Assembly (NCBI RefSeq): GCF_014357575.1
Contig: NZ_JACONW010000010.1
Coordinates: forward strand, 1 to 64,000
DNA length: 64,000 nt
DNA from: Pseudomonas folii
GTDB lineage: Bacteria; Pseudomonadota; Gammaproteobacteria; Pseudomonadales; Pseudomonadaceae
Direction of reading: 5' to 3'
Within the stretch, counting starts at the first letter, position 1. Each line of letters begins with the position of its first letter. Below the pieces are notes generated by a model. The model did not search any database and was not told the origin of the DNA. It worked only from the letters and a program-made list of their open reading frames with translations. This document shows, one piece after another, positions 53,938 through 64,000 of the stretch. The translations under genes and the position numbers were made by a program.

Positions 53938-54945
53938 ATGGGCCTCCTCGTTGAAGGACGCTGGCAAGACCAGTGGTACGAAAGCAGCAAAGATGGCGCG
54001 TTTCAGCGCGAGCAGGCGCAACGCCGTAACTGGATCACCGCAGACGGTCAGCCAGGACCGTCGGGTGAAGGCGGCTTCAAGGCCGAAGCCGGGCGCTATC
54101 ATCTGTACGTATCGCTGGCCTGCCCCTGGGCTCACCGCACGCTGATTTATCGCAAGCTCAAAGGCCTCGAAAGTGTAATCGACGTGTCCGTGGTCAGTTG
54201 GCTGATGCGCGAGCACGGCTGGACCTTCGATACCGAGAAAGGCTCGACGGGCGATCCACTCGATAATCATGAATTCCTCTATCAGCGCTATCTGGCTGAC
54301 ACGGCAGACTACACCGGCCGCGTCACTGTGCCCCTGTTGTGGGACAAAAAGCTGCAGCGCATCGTCAGCAACGAATCAGCGGAAATCATCCGCATGTTCA
54401 ACAGTGCGTTTGATGACCTGACCGGTAATCGTCTGGACCTCTATCCGGACGCCTTGCAGTCGCCGATCAATGCGTTGAACGACCGCATTTATCCGGCGGT
54501 AAATAACGGCGTGTATCGCGCGGGCTTCGCCACCTCTCAAGGAGCCTATGAAGAGGCTTTTGATGACGTGTTTGCCGAACTCGACGCACTGGAAACGCTA
54601 CTGGGCGAGAAGCGCTATCTGACGGGTGAATACCTGACTGAAGCTGACGTGCGCTTGTTTACCACCATCGTGCGCTTCGACCCGGTGTATCACGGGCACT
54701 TCAAGTGCAACCTGCGACGGATTTCGGACTATCCGAACCTGAGCAACTGGATGCTGGAGTTGTATCAGTGGCCGGGCATTACCGAAACGGTGGATTTCAC
54801 GCACATCAAGCATCACTACTACGAGAGCCACGGCACTATCAATCCGACTGCTGTGGTGCCTAAAGGCCCGTTGCAGAATCTGGACAGAGCGCATGATCGT
54901 GAGCGACTGACGGGACGTGGTATCTGGAGCAAGACAGGCGTCTAA
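53938..54945 (+). CDS. Glutathionyl-hydroquinone reductase (GST Xi family, YqjG/EcfG-like)
   Basis: This 335-aa glutathione transferase of the Xi class reduces glutathionyl-hydroquinones. Catalytic Cys lies in VSLACPWAHRTLIYRKLKG (about residue 61). The WMLELYQWPGITETVDF and HIKHHYYESH C-terminal motifs are typical. ATG 53938 has GGAG at 6-nt spacing; TTG 53926 is rejected. Alone between the tus operon and cysG. Confidence 0.9.
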   Translation: MGLLVEGRWQDQWYESSKDGAFQREQAQRRNWITADGQPGPSGEGGFKAEAGRYHLYVSLACPWAHRTLIYRKLKGLESVIDVSVVSWLMREHGWTFDTEKGSTGDPLDNHEFLYQRYLADTADYTGRVTVPLLWDKKLQRIVSNESAEIIRMFNSAFDDLTGNRLDLYPDALQSPINALNDRIYPAVNNGVYRAGFATSQGAYEEAFDDVFAELDALETLLGEKRYLTGEYLTEADVRLFTTIVRFDPVYHGHFKCNLRRISDYPNLSNWMLELYQWPGITETVDFTHIKHHYYESHGTINPTAVVPKGPLQNLDRAHDRERLTGRGIWSKTGV

Positions 54946-54973
54946 CCTTGGCGCTGTCTCAACGCTATGTCAG

Positions 54974-55048
54974 GTAGGAGGCAACTTGTTGGCGAGAGGT
55001 TTCCGCTGTAAATCACGCCTGACGCCTCGCGAACAAGTTCGCTCCTAC
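54974..55048. repeat. REP-like palindrome
   Basis: GTAGGAGGCAACTTGTTGGCGAG faces CTCGCGAACAAGTTCGCTCCTAC (imperfect 23-bp arms; written as GTAGGAGGCAACTTG and CAAGTTCGCTCCTAC at the tips). It lies between convergent genes. Confidence 0.72.
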
Positions 55049-55072
55049 CGGTTAGCGCTATGGTCAGATGCG

Positions 55073-56467
55073 TTAGACCGTAGCCTGAGCCCCTTCAAAC
55101 CAGGCGAGTTTTTCACGCAGCTTGACCACTTCACCCACGATCACCAGCGTCGGCGCATGGACTTCATGCTCCGCGACCATTCGTGGCAGATCGGCCAAAG
55201 TGCCTGTAAACACCCGCTGACTGGAGGTAGTGCCCTGCTGAATCAATGCTGCCGGGGTATCAGCGGATCGACCGTGCTTGATCAGTTGCTCACAGATAAT
55301 CGGCAGACCGATCAGCCCCATGTAAAACACCAGGGTCTGTGCGGGCGCTACCAAGTCACTCCACGGCAGATCACTGGTACCGTTTTTCAAGTGCCCGGTG
55401 ATGAAGCGTACTGATTGCGCATGATCACGGTGAGTCAGCGGAATACCGGCATAGGCCGCGCAACCGCTGGCTGCCGTGATACCCGGTACCACCTGAAATG
55501 GAATGCCGTGAGCCGCCAGTTCTTCAATCTCTTCTCCACCACGGCCGAAGATGAACGGATCACCGCCCTTCAACCGCAGAACGCGCTTGCCCTGCTTGGC
55601 CAGATCAACCAGTTGCTTGTTGATCTCGTCTTGCGGGACGGCGTGATCAGCACGGCGCTTGCCTACATAGATCCGCTCGGCATCACGTCGGCACAGATCC
55701 AGAATCGCCGGCGCCACAAGGCGGTCATATAGCACCACATCAGCCTGCTGCATAAGGCGCAGCGCTCGGAAGGTCAGCAAATCCGGGTCACCCGGTCCTG
55801 CGCCTACCAGATAAACTTCACCGGGAGCATGCGGCGCGTCGCCTGCAATCTTGGCGATCAGCAAACGCTCTGCTTCAGCACCCTGCCCGGCCAGTTGCCG
55901 GTCAGCAATCGGGCCCTGGAAAACCTCTTCCCAGAAGGCACGGCGCTGGGTGACGTCCGGAAACAGATTCTTCACCTGACTACGGAAACGCGCCGCCAGC
56001 CCGGCCAGTTGACCGTAAGTCGACGGAATCCAGGTTTCCAGCTTGGCGCGAATCAAACGCGCCAGCACCGGAGCATCGCCGCCGCTGGAAACCGCGATGA
56101 CCAGAGGCGAGCGGTCGACAATGGCCGGGAAGATCACGCTGCACAGAGCAGGCGCATCCACCACGTTGACCGGCACACAACGCTGCTTGGCATCCTGCGA
56201 CACCTGAGCGTTGAGAGGCTCGTCATCGGTGGCAGCAATGATCAGCACGCAGCCGTCGAGATCACTGACGTTATAGCCGCGCAGAATCAGGTGCCCACCA
56301 CTTCGCTCAACCAGTTCGCGCAGTTGCGGCTCGATCTCTGGCGCGACTACCCGAATCACAGCACCGGCCTCGGCAATGAGGCGGGATTTGCGCAATGCAA
56401 TCTCGCCACCGCCCACGACCAGCACTTGGCTGCCACGCAGGTTATGGAACAGCGGCAGAAATTCCAT
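55073..56467 (-). CDS. cysG: Siroheme synthase CysG
   Basis: This 464-aa trifunctional enzyme makes siroheme from uroporphyrinogen III for sulfite and nitrite reductases. The N-terminal 210 residues are the precorrin-2 dehydrogenase/ferrochelatase ([32 protein letters not shown]). The C-terminus is SUMT ([31 protein letters not shown]). Its ATG follows the serS stop with no gap. Confidence 0.95.
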   Translation of the reverse strand: MEFLPLFHNLRGSQVLVVGGGEIALRKSRLIAEAGAVIRVVAPEIEPQLRELVERSGGHLILRGYNVSDLDGCVLIIAATDDEPLNAQVSQDAKQRCVPVNVVDAPALCSVIFPAIVDRSPLVIAVSSGGDAPVLARLIRAKLETWIPSTYGQLAGLAARFRSQVKNLFPDVTQRRAFWEEVFQGPIADRQLAGQGAEAERLLIAKIAGDAPHAPGEVYLVGAGPGDPDLLTFRALRLMQQADVVLYDRLVAPAILDLCRRDAERIYVGKRRADHAVPQDEINKQLVDLAKQGKRVLRLKGGDPFIFGRGGEEIEELAAHGIPFQVVPGITAASGCAAYAGIPLTHRDHAQSVRFITGHLKNGTSDLPWSDLVAPAQTLVFYMGLIGLPIICEQLIKHGRSADTPAALIQQGTTSSQRVFTGTLADLPRMVAEHEVHAPTLVIVGEVVKLREKLAWFEGAQATV

Positions 56468-58138
<1,671 letters not shown>

Positions 58139-58139
<1 letters not shown>

Positions 58140-59461
58140 TACTTTCTCCGTTGACGAGGGCTGGAAGCATCCAGAGCAGCCAGATGCTTGAGCTTTTCAC
58201 CGATTTTCAGTTCCAGGCCACGCGGCACCGGCTGGTAATAATGACGTGGCTCAAGGTCGTCGGGAAAGTAATCTTCACCCGCCGCATACGCATCCGGCTC
58301 GTCGTGGGCATAACGGTACTCTTCGCCATAGCCCAGCTGTTTCATGAGTTTGGTCGGCGCATTGCGCAGATGCAGCGGGACTTCCAGCGAGCCGTGTTCA
58401 GTGGCTTCGCGCATTGCCGCCTTGAAGCCCATGTAAACGGCATTGCTTTTCGGCGCACAGGCCAGATAAACAATCGCCTGAGCCACTGCCAGTTCCCCTT
58501 CCGGGCTGCCCAGTCTTTCCTGAACATCCCAGGCCGACATGCATAATGGCAACGCGCGGGGATCAGCATTACCGATGTCTTCACTGGCCATGCGCACCAC
58601 GCGGCGCGCCAGATACAGCGGGTCGCAACCGCCATCGATCATGCGTGCAAACCAATACAATGCGGCATCGGGGTTGGAGCCGCGAATGGATTTATGCAGG
58701 GCAGAAATCTGGTCGTAGAACGCTTCGCCACCTTTGTCGAAACGACGACGGCTATCGCCCATCAGACTTTGAAGTAGCTCCAGGCTGATTTCCGAGCCGT
58801 CTTCCGCAAGGTCTGACGCGTTCTCCAGTAAATTCAGCATGCGCCGACCGTCACCGTCGGCAGCGGCCATGAGCATGGCAAAACCTTCGTCACTCAGACT
58901 CAACTGGTGCTTGCCCAGTCCGCGCTCTTCGGTCAGCGCACGATTCACCAGCTTGCGCAGCGCGGCTTCATCAAGGCTCTTGAGGACATACACCCTGGCC
59001 CGGGACAGCAACGCGTTGTTGAGCTCAAACGAAGGGTTTTCAGTGGTCGCACCGATGAAGATCAGCGTCCCGTCTTCGACATAAGGCAGAAAAGCATCCT
59101 GCTGGGACTTGTTGAAGCGGTGTACTTCATCGACAAACAAAATGGTGCGACGGCCGTACTGTCCGGCTTGCTGTTTGGCGACTTCCACCGCCTGACGAAT
59201 CTCTTTGACCCCGGCCAGCACCGCAGAAACCGTCTCGAAGTGCGCATCCGAAACTTTCGCCAGCAACCGGGCCAGTGTGGTTTTGCCGACACCGGGCGGT
59301 CCCCAGAAAATCATCGAATGCAGAGCACCCTGCTCCAGCGCCTCGCGCAGAGGCTTGCCGTGAGCCAGCAAATGCTCTTGACCGACATACTCGTCCAGAT
59401 TGGTCGCACGCAACCGCGCGGCCAATGGTTGAGCAATCGGTTCACTTCGAAACAGGTCCAT
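58139..59461 (-). CDS. rarA: Replication-associated recombination protein A
   Basis: This 440-aa AAA+ ATPase (MgsA/RarA, WRNIP1-like) acts at stalled replication forks. Walker [16 protein letters not shown], Walker [17 protein letters not shown] and sensor [12 protein letters not shown] are seen. ATG 59461 is taken rather than TTG 59467. The gene overlaps crcB by one base and follows lolA by 19 bp. Confidence 0.94.
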
Positions 59462-59480
59462 GGACAACCGTTAAAACCTC

Positions 59481-60104
59481 TTATTCCTGAATGACGTCAG
59501 CGCCTTTCGGAATCTGGAACTGGAATTTGCTCGCCGGAATCGCCTCATTGGCTTTCACCCCGGTGAACAGGATATTGGTGCGCTGGCCGACACTGTCAAT
59601 CAACTGCATGTCATTGATAACGCCGTTACGGAACGACAGACGCAGGCTGTCGAACAGCGTGTCCTTGGTTTTAGGCTTGAGGGTGAAATCAATCACGCCG
59701 CCCGCTTCCTTGGCAGTGATGTCAAAACTTTCACTGATCTTCGACACGTCACCGGACAGCAACAGTGCAGGCGTCTGGGTCAGACGCTGGTCGAGGGTCT
59801 TGATCGTGACCTGCTCCAGGTCCGGGTCCCACAGGGAAACCTTCTTGCCGTCGGAGACCATCAGTTGCTCCTGCGGCGCGTCGGTGTGCCAGTTGAACAG
59901 GCCCGGACGCTGCAAGGCCATTTCGCCCGACGTTTCCTGCAACTGAGTGCCGCCGCCGTCCAGGGTCAACTGGGAAAAACGCGCAGTCAGGGTTTTGGAC
60001 GTCTCCAGCAACTGGGTCAGACGAGCGACGTCTTTGCTATCGGCGTGCGCCGGAATCGCGGAGAAGGTCAGTGCAGTTACCAACAACATGCGGAAAAGAC
60101 GCAT
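59481..60104 (-). CDS. lolA: Outer-membrane lipoprotein carrier LolA
   Basis: This 207-aa periplasmic chaperone carries lipoproteins from LolCDE to LolB. The signal peptide is residues 1-21 ([15 protein letters not shown]). [20 protein letters not shown] and PALLLSGD motifs follow. ATG 60104 comes after GAGG; the frame up to 60161 has no ribosome site. Confidence 0.93.
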   Translation of the reverse strand: MRLFRMLLVTALTFSAIPAHADSKDVARLTQLLETSKTLTARFSQLTLDGGGTQLQETSGEMALQRPGLFNWHTDAPQEQLMVSDGKKVSLWDPDLEQVTIKTLDQRLTQTPALLLSGDVSKISESFDITAKEAGGVIDFTLKPKTKDTLFDSLRLSFRNGVINDMQLIDSVGQRTNILFTGVKANEAIPASKFQFQIPKGADVIQE

Positions 60105-60177
60105 GGGAGTCCTCATTGAGTTCGGTGGAGTCTCGCCAGCAATCGAACGCTGGCGAGGCATTTATGGACGTGCGCGA

Positions 60178-62580
60178 TCAGTCGCGCATCGGGCCCGGCG
60201 CGATCACTTCACGCGAGCCGTTGGTGTTCATGGAGGTCACTACGCCCGCCATTTCCATCGCTTCGATCATCCGGGCGGCGCGGTTGTAGCCGATCTTCAG
60301 CTTGCGCTGTACCGCAGAAATCGAAGCACGACGGCTTTCAAGCACAAATTTGACAGCCTCGTCATATAGCGCATCGCTTTCGCTGTCTTCGCCACCTTCA
60401 CCACTGCCGCCGTCGAAGCCACTACCGGCCTCCTCGACACCCGCAAGAATGTCGTCGTTGTAATCCGGCGTACCACGCAGCTTCCAGGCCTCCACTACAC
60501 GGTGTACTTCTTCATCGGAGACAAAAGCGCCGTGGACACGAATCGGCAGGCTAGTACCCGGAGGCATGTACAGCATGTCACCATGACCCAGCAATTGTTC
60601 GGCGCCGCCCTGGTCGATGATGGTCCGCGAGTCGATCTTGCTCGACACCTGGAACGCCATGCGCGTCGGGATGTTGGCCTTGATCAGACCGGTGATCACG
60701 TCAACCGAAGGGCGCTGGGTCGCCAGAATCAGGTGGATACCCGCCGCACGAGCCTTCTGGGCAATACGCGCAATCAACTCTTCGACCTTCTTGCCGACGA
60801 TCATCATCATGTCGGCGAACTCGTCCACCACCACAACGATAGTCGGCAGTTTGGTCAGCAGCGGTGCTTCGTCATGAATACTTTCACGCTTGTACAGCGG
60901 ATCGGCCAGCGGTGTACCTGCTTCCTGAGCTTCCTTGACCTTCTGGTTGAAGCCCGAAAGGTTACGCACGCCCATCTTCGCCATCAGCTTGTAGCGACGC
61001 TCCATCTCGGCAACGCTCCAGCGCAAGGCGTTGGCGGCGTCCTTCATATCGGTCACAACCGGGCACAGCAGATGCGGAATGCCTTCGTAGATCGACAGCT
61101 CAAGCATTTTCGGGTCGATCATGATCAGCTTGGCGTCTTCCGGTCCGGACTTGAACAGGATCGACAGGATCATGGCGTTCACGCCCACTGACTTACCGGA
61201 ACCGGTCGTACCCGCCACCAGCAAGTGAGGCATTTTCGCCAGGTCAGTGATGACCGGCTTACCGCCAATGTCATGGCCCAGCGCAAGCGTGACCGGTGAC
61301 TTGGCGTTGTCGTATTCAGGCGTCGACAAGACCTCGGAGAAACGCACGATCTGCCGGTCTTCGTTGGGAATCTCGATACCGACCGTGGTCTTGCCTGGAA
61401 TGACTTCAACCACACGAACGCTGGTCACGGCCAGGGAACGCGCAAGGTCTTTGGCCAGGTTGGCGATACGGCTGACCTTGACGCCTGCTGCTGGCTGGAT
61501 TTCGTAGCGGGTAATCACCGGCCCCGGATGAATGGAGTCCACCGATACTTCGACACCAAACTCCTTGAGCTTGATTTCCAGCAGGTGGCCAACGGCAGCG
61601 AGGGACTCAGGGGAATAATTGAGCTGTTTCTTTTCCGCCGGATCGAGGATCGAGATCGGCGGCAAGGTGCCTTCTACAGCGCTATCAACGAACAAAGGGG
61701 CCTGTTTTTCCTTCAGCACACGCTTGCTTGGCTCGGGAGCCTTGGCGGGAGCTGGAGCAATGACGGCCGGAATATGGGTTTCACGAGCGGCCATGTGCGT
61801 GCTCAAGGCCTTCTCACGCTCGATCAGGCGTTCCTTGGCCTTGGCCTGCTCACGACGATCAGATGTAGCAGGCGCGACCACTTCGTTCACGCGGTCATCC
61901 ACTTCACGCAGTTGCGCAACCATCTGCTTGCGCTCATTACGCGCCGCCCACCAGTTGTTGACCGCGTCGTAAAACAGCTCGAACAGATCAAGGGTGATCT
62001 TGCCGGTCACATCCATGACCTTGAACCACGACAGATCGGTAAACACCGTCAGGCCAAACAGGAACAAGGCAATGAATAACAGCGTGCTGCCCTGGATATT
62101 CAGGGCTTTCTTGGCCATGTCACCGAGAATCTCACCCAGTACACCGCCGGCCGAGCCCGGGAAACCTGCCGCGAAATGGAAGTGAATATGCGCCAGCGCA
62201 GCACCGGCAAGCACCAGAAATACCAGACCGATCAGCCGCCACGAAAACAGCCAGCCACTCCACTGCCATGGTTCATGACGATGACGAAACACCTGCCAGG
62301 CCTTGACGGCCAGCAACAGCGGAAAAATGTAGGCGAAGTAACCCAGCACCATGAACAGAATGTCGGCGCAGAAGGCACCAGCACGGCCAGCCGCATTCTG
62401 AACTTCAACCGAACTGCTGGTATGACTCCAGCCGGGATCGTTCTGATCATAAGTCAGCAACGCCATCATCAAATACAGGCACAGCGCGCCAAAGGCGATC
62501 AATGCACCTTCCTTGAGCCGGTAGTGCAATTGCTGCCGCCAGAGCGGAACGGGGCTGGGTACTGCGGTGGATTTCTTCAA
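60178..62580 (-). CDS. ftsK: DNA translocase FtsK
   Basis: This 800-aa septal DNA pump has four N-terminal membrane helices (about 25-190), a short linker (about 200-300), a RecA-like motor (Walker [14 protein letters not shown]; Walker [13 protein letters not shown]) and a gamma winged-helix domain that reads KOPS ([19 protein letters not shown]). Translation seems to begin at TTG 62580 after AGGAAT; no ATG fits. In P. aeruginosa trxB lies between this gene and aat, but it is not in this 500-bp gap. Confidence 0.95.
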   Translation of the reverse strand: MKKSTAVPSPVPLWRQQLHYRLKEGALIAFGALCLYLMMALLTYDQNDPGWSHTSSSVEVQNAAGRAGAFCADILFMVLGYFAYIFPLLLAVKAWQVFRHRHEPWQWSGWLFSWRLIGLVFLVLAGAALAHIHFHFAAGFPGSAGGVLGEILGDMAKKALNIQGSTLLFIALFLFGLTVFTDLSWFKVMDVTGKITLDLFELFYDAVNNWWAARNERKQMVAQLREVDDRVNEVVAPATSDRREQAKAKERLIEREKALSTHMAARETHIPAVIAPAPAKAPEPSKRVLKEKQAPLFVDSAVEGTLPPISILDPAEKKQLNYSPESLAAVGHLLEIKLKEFGVEVSVDSIHPGPVITRYEIQPAAGVKVSRIANLAKDLARSLAVTSVRVVEVIPGKTTVGIEIPNEDRQIVRFSEVLSTPEYDNAKSPVTLALGHDIGGKPVITDLAKMPHLLVAGTTGSGKSVGVNAMILSILFKSGPEDAKLIMIDPKMLELSIYEGIPHLLCPVVTDMKDAANALRWSVAEMERRYKLMAKMGVRNLSGFNQKVKEAQEAGTPLADPLYKRESIHDEAPLLTKLPTIVVVVDEFADMMMIVGKKVEELIARIAQKARAAGIHLILATQRPSVDVITGLIKANIPTRMAFQVSSKIDSRTIIDQGGAEQLLGHGDMLYMPPGTSLPIRVHGAFVSDEEVHRVVEAWKLRGTPDYNDDILAGVEEAGSGFDGGSGEGGEDSESDALYDEAVKFVLESRRASISAVQRKLKIGYNRAARMIEAMEMAGVVTSMNTNGSREVIAPGPMRD

Positions 62581-63082
62581 AACGCTTTTATTCCTGCGCT
62601 ATAGCGCGAACATCTGGTGATTGACTACCAACGACTGAATCTGCAAAACGATTGTCAGGCCATACAGCTTGAACGGCAGACTGCAAAGCGCGCATTGTAC
62701 GGATTTGTACGCCTGATGCCACGGTAGCATCCTGCCTTGTAAACAGCGTTCTGGCCGGGTAGTTTCGGATTGTGGTGCAGGACGAAGCTTGCCTTGGCTG
62801 ATGGTCAGACGCCCCTTGATTGCTGAACACTAGTCTGGCGTGGACATGGCTCATCTTCAAGCACCGTTGCAAACGTTGAATTTGAGCATGCATTCTCTTT
62901 CGTGACAAAGACTTATGCCGCATTTTTTAACCGGACGATCAATTGCCCATACCGCTTCACGTATCAAAGACCACGCACAGGACGCTTGCGTGTAACAGAC
63001 GACCGATTATGACCACGACTGCTGCATGGAGTTGCAATCGCGCTGCCTCCCCCGCCCTCCCCTTCTGCAAAGTGCTGCCCTT
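62581..63082. other. Intergenic region between ftsK and aat
   Basis: About 500 bp with promoters for the divergent ftsK and aat genes. A minus-strand frame (62588-62923) is open but not like a protein. No RNA gene or repeat is recognised. Confidence 0.4.
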
Positions 63083-63793
63083 ATGCTGACCTGGTTAAAA
63101 CGTGACAACCTGACTTTTCCACCACTGGAAAAAGCCTTGCGCGAACCTGACGGCCTGCTTGCTGCCGGGGGCGATCTGTCTCCGGACCGATTGGTGCAGG
63201 CTTATCGCCATGGCTGCTTCCCGTGGTTTCAGGATGAGCAGCCCATTCTCTGGTGGTCACCCGACCCTAGAACCGTGATCTTCCCTGAGGAACTCCATGT
63301 TTCGCGCAGCCTCGCTAAACTGATACGTCAGGAGCGCTATCGCGTGACCTTCGATGAGGATTTCGCTGCCGTGATCCGTGCGTGCGCCGGACCGCGTGCC
63401 TATGCCGACGGCACCTGGATTACCGGCTCAATCCAGGCCGCTTATCTGGAACTGCATCAACGTGGCTACGCCCACAGCGTCGAAGTGTGGGACAACGACA
63501 TGTTGGTTGGCGGGCTTTATGGACTGGCGATGGGTCAGCTATTTTTTGGCGAGTCGATGTTCAGTCGGGCCGACAATGCCTCCAAGGTTGGCTTTGCAAC
63601 ACTGGTGGAGCGCTTGAAAGCCTGGGGATTTGTACTGATTGATTGCCAGATGCACACCAATCATCTGCAAAGCTTCGGCGCCCGGCCTATCTCACGCAAG
63701 ACTTTTTCCGATTACCTGACTCGGCACCTGGATCAGCCCAATCAAGCCGACTGGTTGCCTAGGCGAGTTCAGCAGGCTGACATACACTCTTGA
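63083..63793 (+). CDS. aat: Leucyl/phenylalanyl-tRNA-protein transferase
   Basis: This 236-aa enzyme adds Leu or Phe to the N-terminus of proteins for ClpAP degradation (N-end rule). Motifs [39 protein letters not shown] and [20 protein letters not shown] are diagnostic. ATG 63083 is preferred to the frame start 63026. It precedes bpt in an operon. Confidence 0.94.
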   Translation: MLTWLKRDNLTFPPLEKALREPDGLLAAGGDLSPDRLVQAYRHGCFPWFQDEQPILWWSPDPRTVIFPEELHVSRSLAKLIRQERYRVTFDEDFAAVIRACAGPRAYADGTWITGSIQAAYLELHQRGYAHSVEVWDNDMLVGGLYGLAMGQLFFGESMFSRADNASKVGFATLVERLKAWGFVLIDCQMHTNHLQSFGARPISRKTFSDYLTRHLDQPNQADWLPRRVQQADIHS

Positions 63794-63824
63794 TAACGAT
63801 TTATTTTTTGCGGTGGGGGCAATC

Positions 63825-64000
63825 ATGACAGAGCTGGCGCGGCTGAAGTTTTATGCCACTCAACCCCATTCGTGCAGCTACCTGCCGGAAGAACAGGCTA
63901 CTACGTTGTTCCTGGACCCCAGCCAGCCAATGGACGTGCAGGTTTATGCCGATCTTTCCGACATGGGCTTTCGCCGCAGCGGCGACCATCTCTATCGGCC
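63825..64000 (+). CDS. bpt: Aspartate/glutamate leucyltransferase, 5' part
   Basis: The first 58 codons of the Bpt/ATE1-like leucyltransferase are present ([21 protein letters not shown] with the conserved Cys, then [16 protein letters not shown]); the gene runs off the window. It acts with Aat in the N-end rule. ATG 63825 follows GGGGGC. Confidence 0.9.
   Translation, partial: MTELARLKFYATQPHSCSYLPEEQATTLFLDPSQPMDVQVYADLSDMGFRRSGDHLYR

Overview
The window is a stretch of Pseudomonas chromosome, most likely from the P. syringae complex. Supporting signs are the core order tRNA-Ser, yccA-like, tusDCBE, ybiB, GST, cysG, serS, crcB, rarA, lolA, ftsK, aat, bpt; several families of palindromic REP-type repeats between genes; a rulAB-type SOS polymerase pair; and LysR/oxidoreductase pairs typical of the genus. 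The species call is an inference from gene content.

Layout. (1) 0-17 kb: metabolic and regulatory genes. A PtrR-like regulator faces a succinate-semialdehyde dehydrogenase; then an oxaloacetate decarboxylase; a quinone reductase facing a TetR regulator that overlaps an amidase; Nudix and endonuclease/exonuclease/phosphatase (EEP) proteins; a four-gene ABC permease, ATPase, histidine kinase and response regulator unit without a binding protein; and a LysR/old yellow enzyme pair. (2) 17-28.5 kb: 5'-nucleotidase and a variable zone of hypothetical genes, including two SMI1/KNR4-type immunity-like proteins, a duplicated membrane protein pair and a short array of small immunity-like genes without any toxin, then a secreted SGNH hydrolase. 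(3) 28.6-37 kb: alcohol dehydrogenase, LysR, quinone reductase, a GAF-PAS-GGDEF-EAL protein and a membrane PQQ dehydrogenase. (4) 37-39.6 kb: two TPR paralogs and an RTX protein built of alginate-epimerase-like R modules. (5) 39.9-50.5 kb: a genomic island. (6) 50.5-64 kb: conserved core genes.

The island is the main discovery. It is bounded by 125-bp near-identical direct repeats that carry the 3' half of tRNA-Ser(UGA), up to the anticodon loop, plus its terminator. Next to the intact tRNA lies a decayed tyrosine integrase whose catalytic Tyr codon is lost by frameshift, then phage remnants (Rz C-terminus, frameshifted DNA adenine methylase under a strong LexA box). An SOS module follows: rulA is intact, rulB has one internal TAA, and a divergent SRAP gene has a frameshift and a TAG. 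An octamer repeat tract lies between. The left part holds intact, mostly AT-rich cargo on the minus strand: a DGQHR-like protein overlapping a HEPN-like protein (candidate defence or toxin system), an HExxH protein, and an HNH/Gly-rich/beta-rich protein. Mobility and SOS genes are broken while the cargo is open. This pattern suggests a stranded element retained for its cargo, but selection was not tested.
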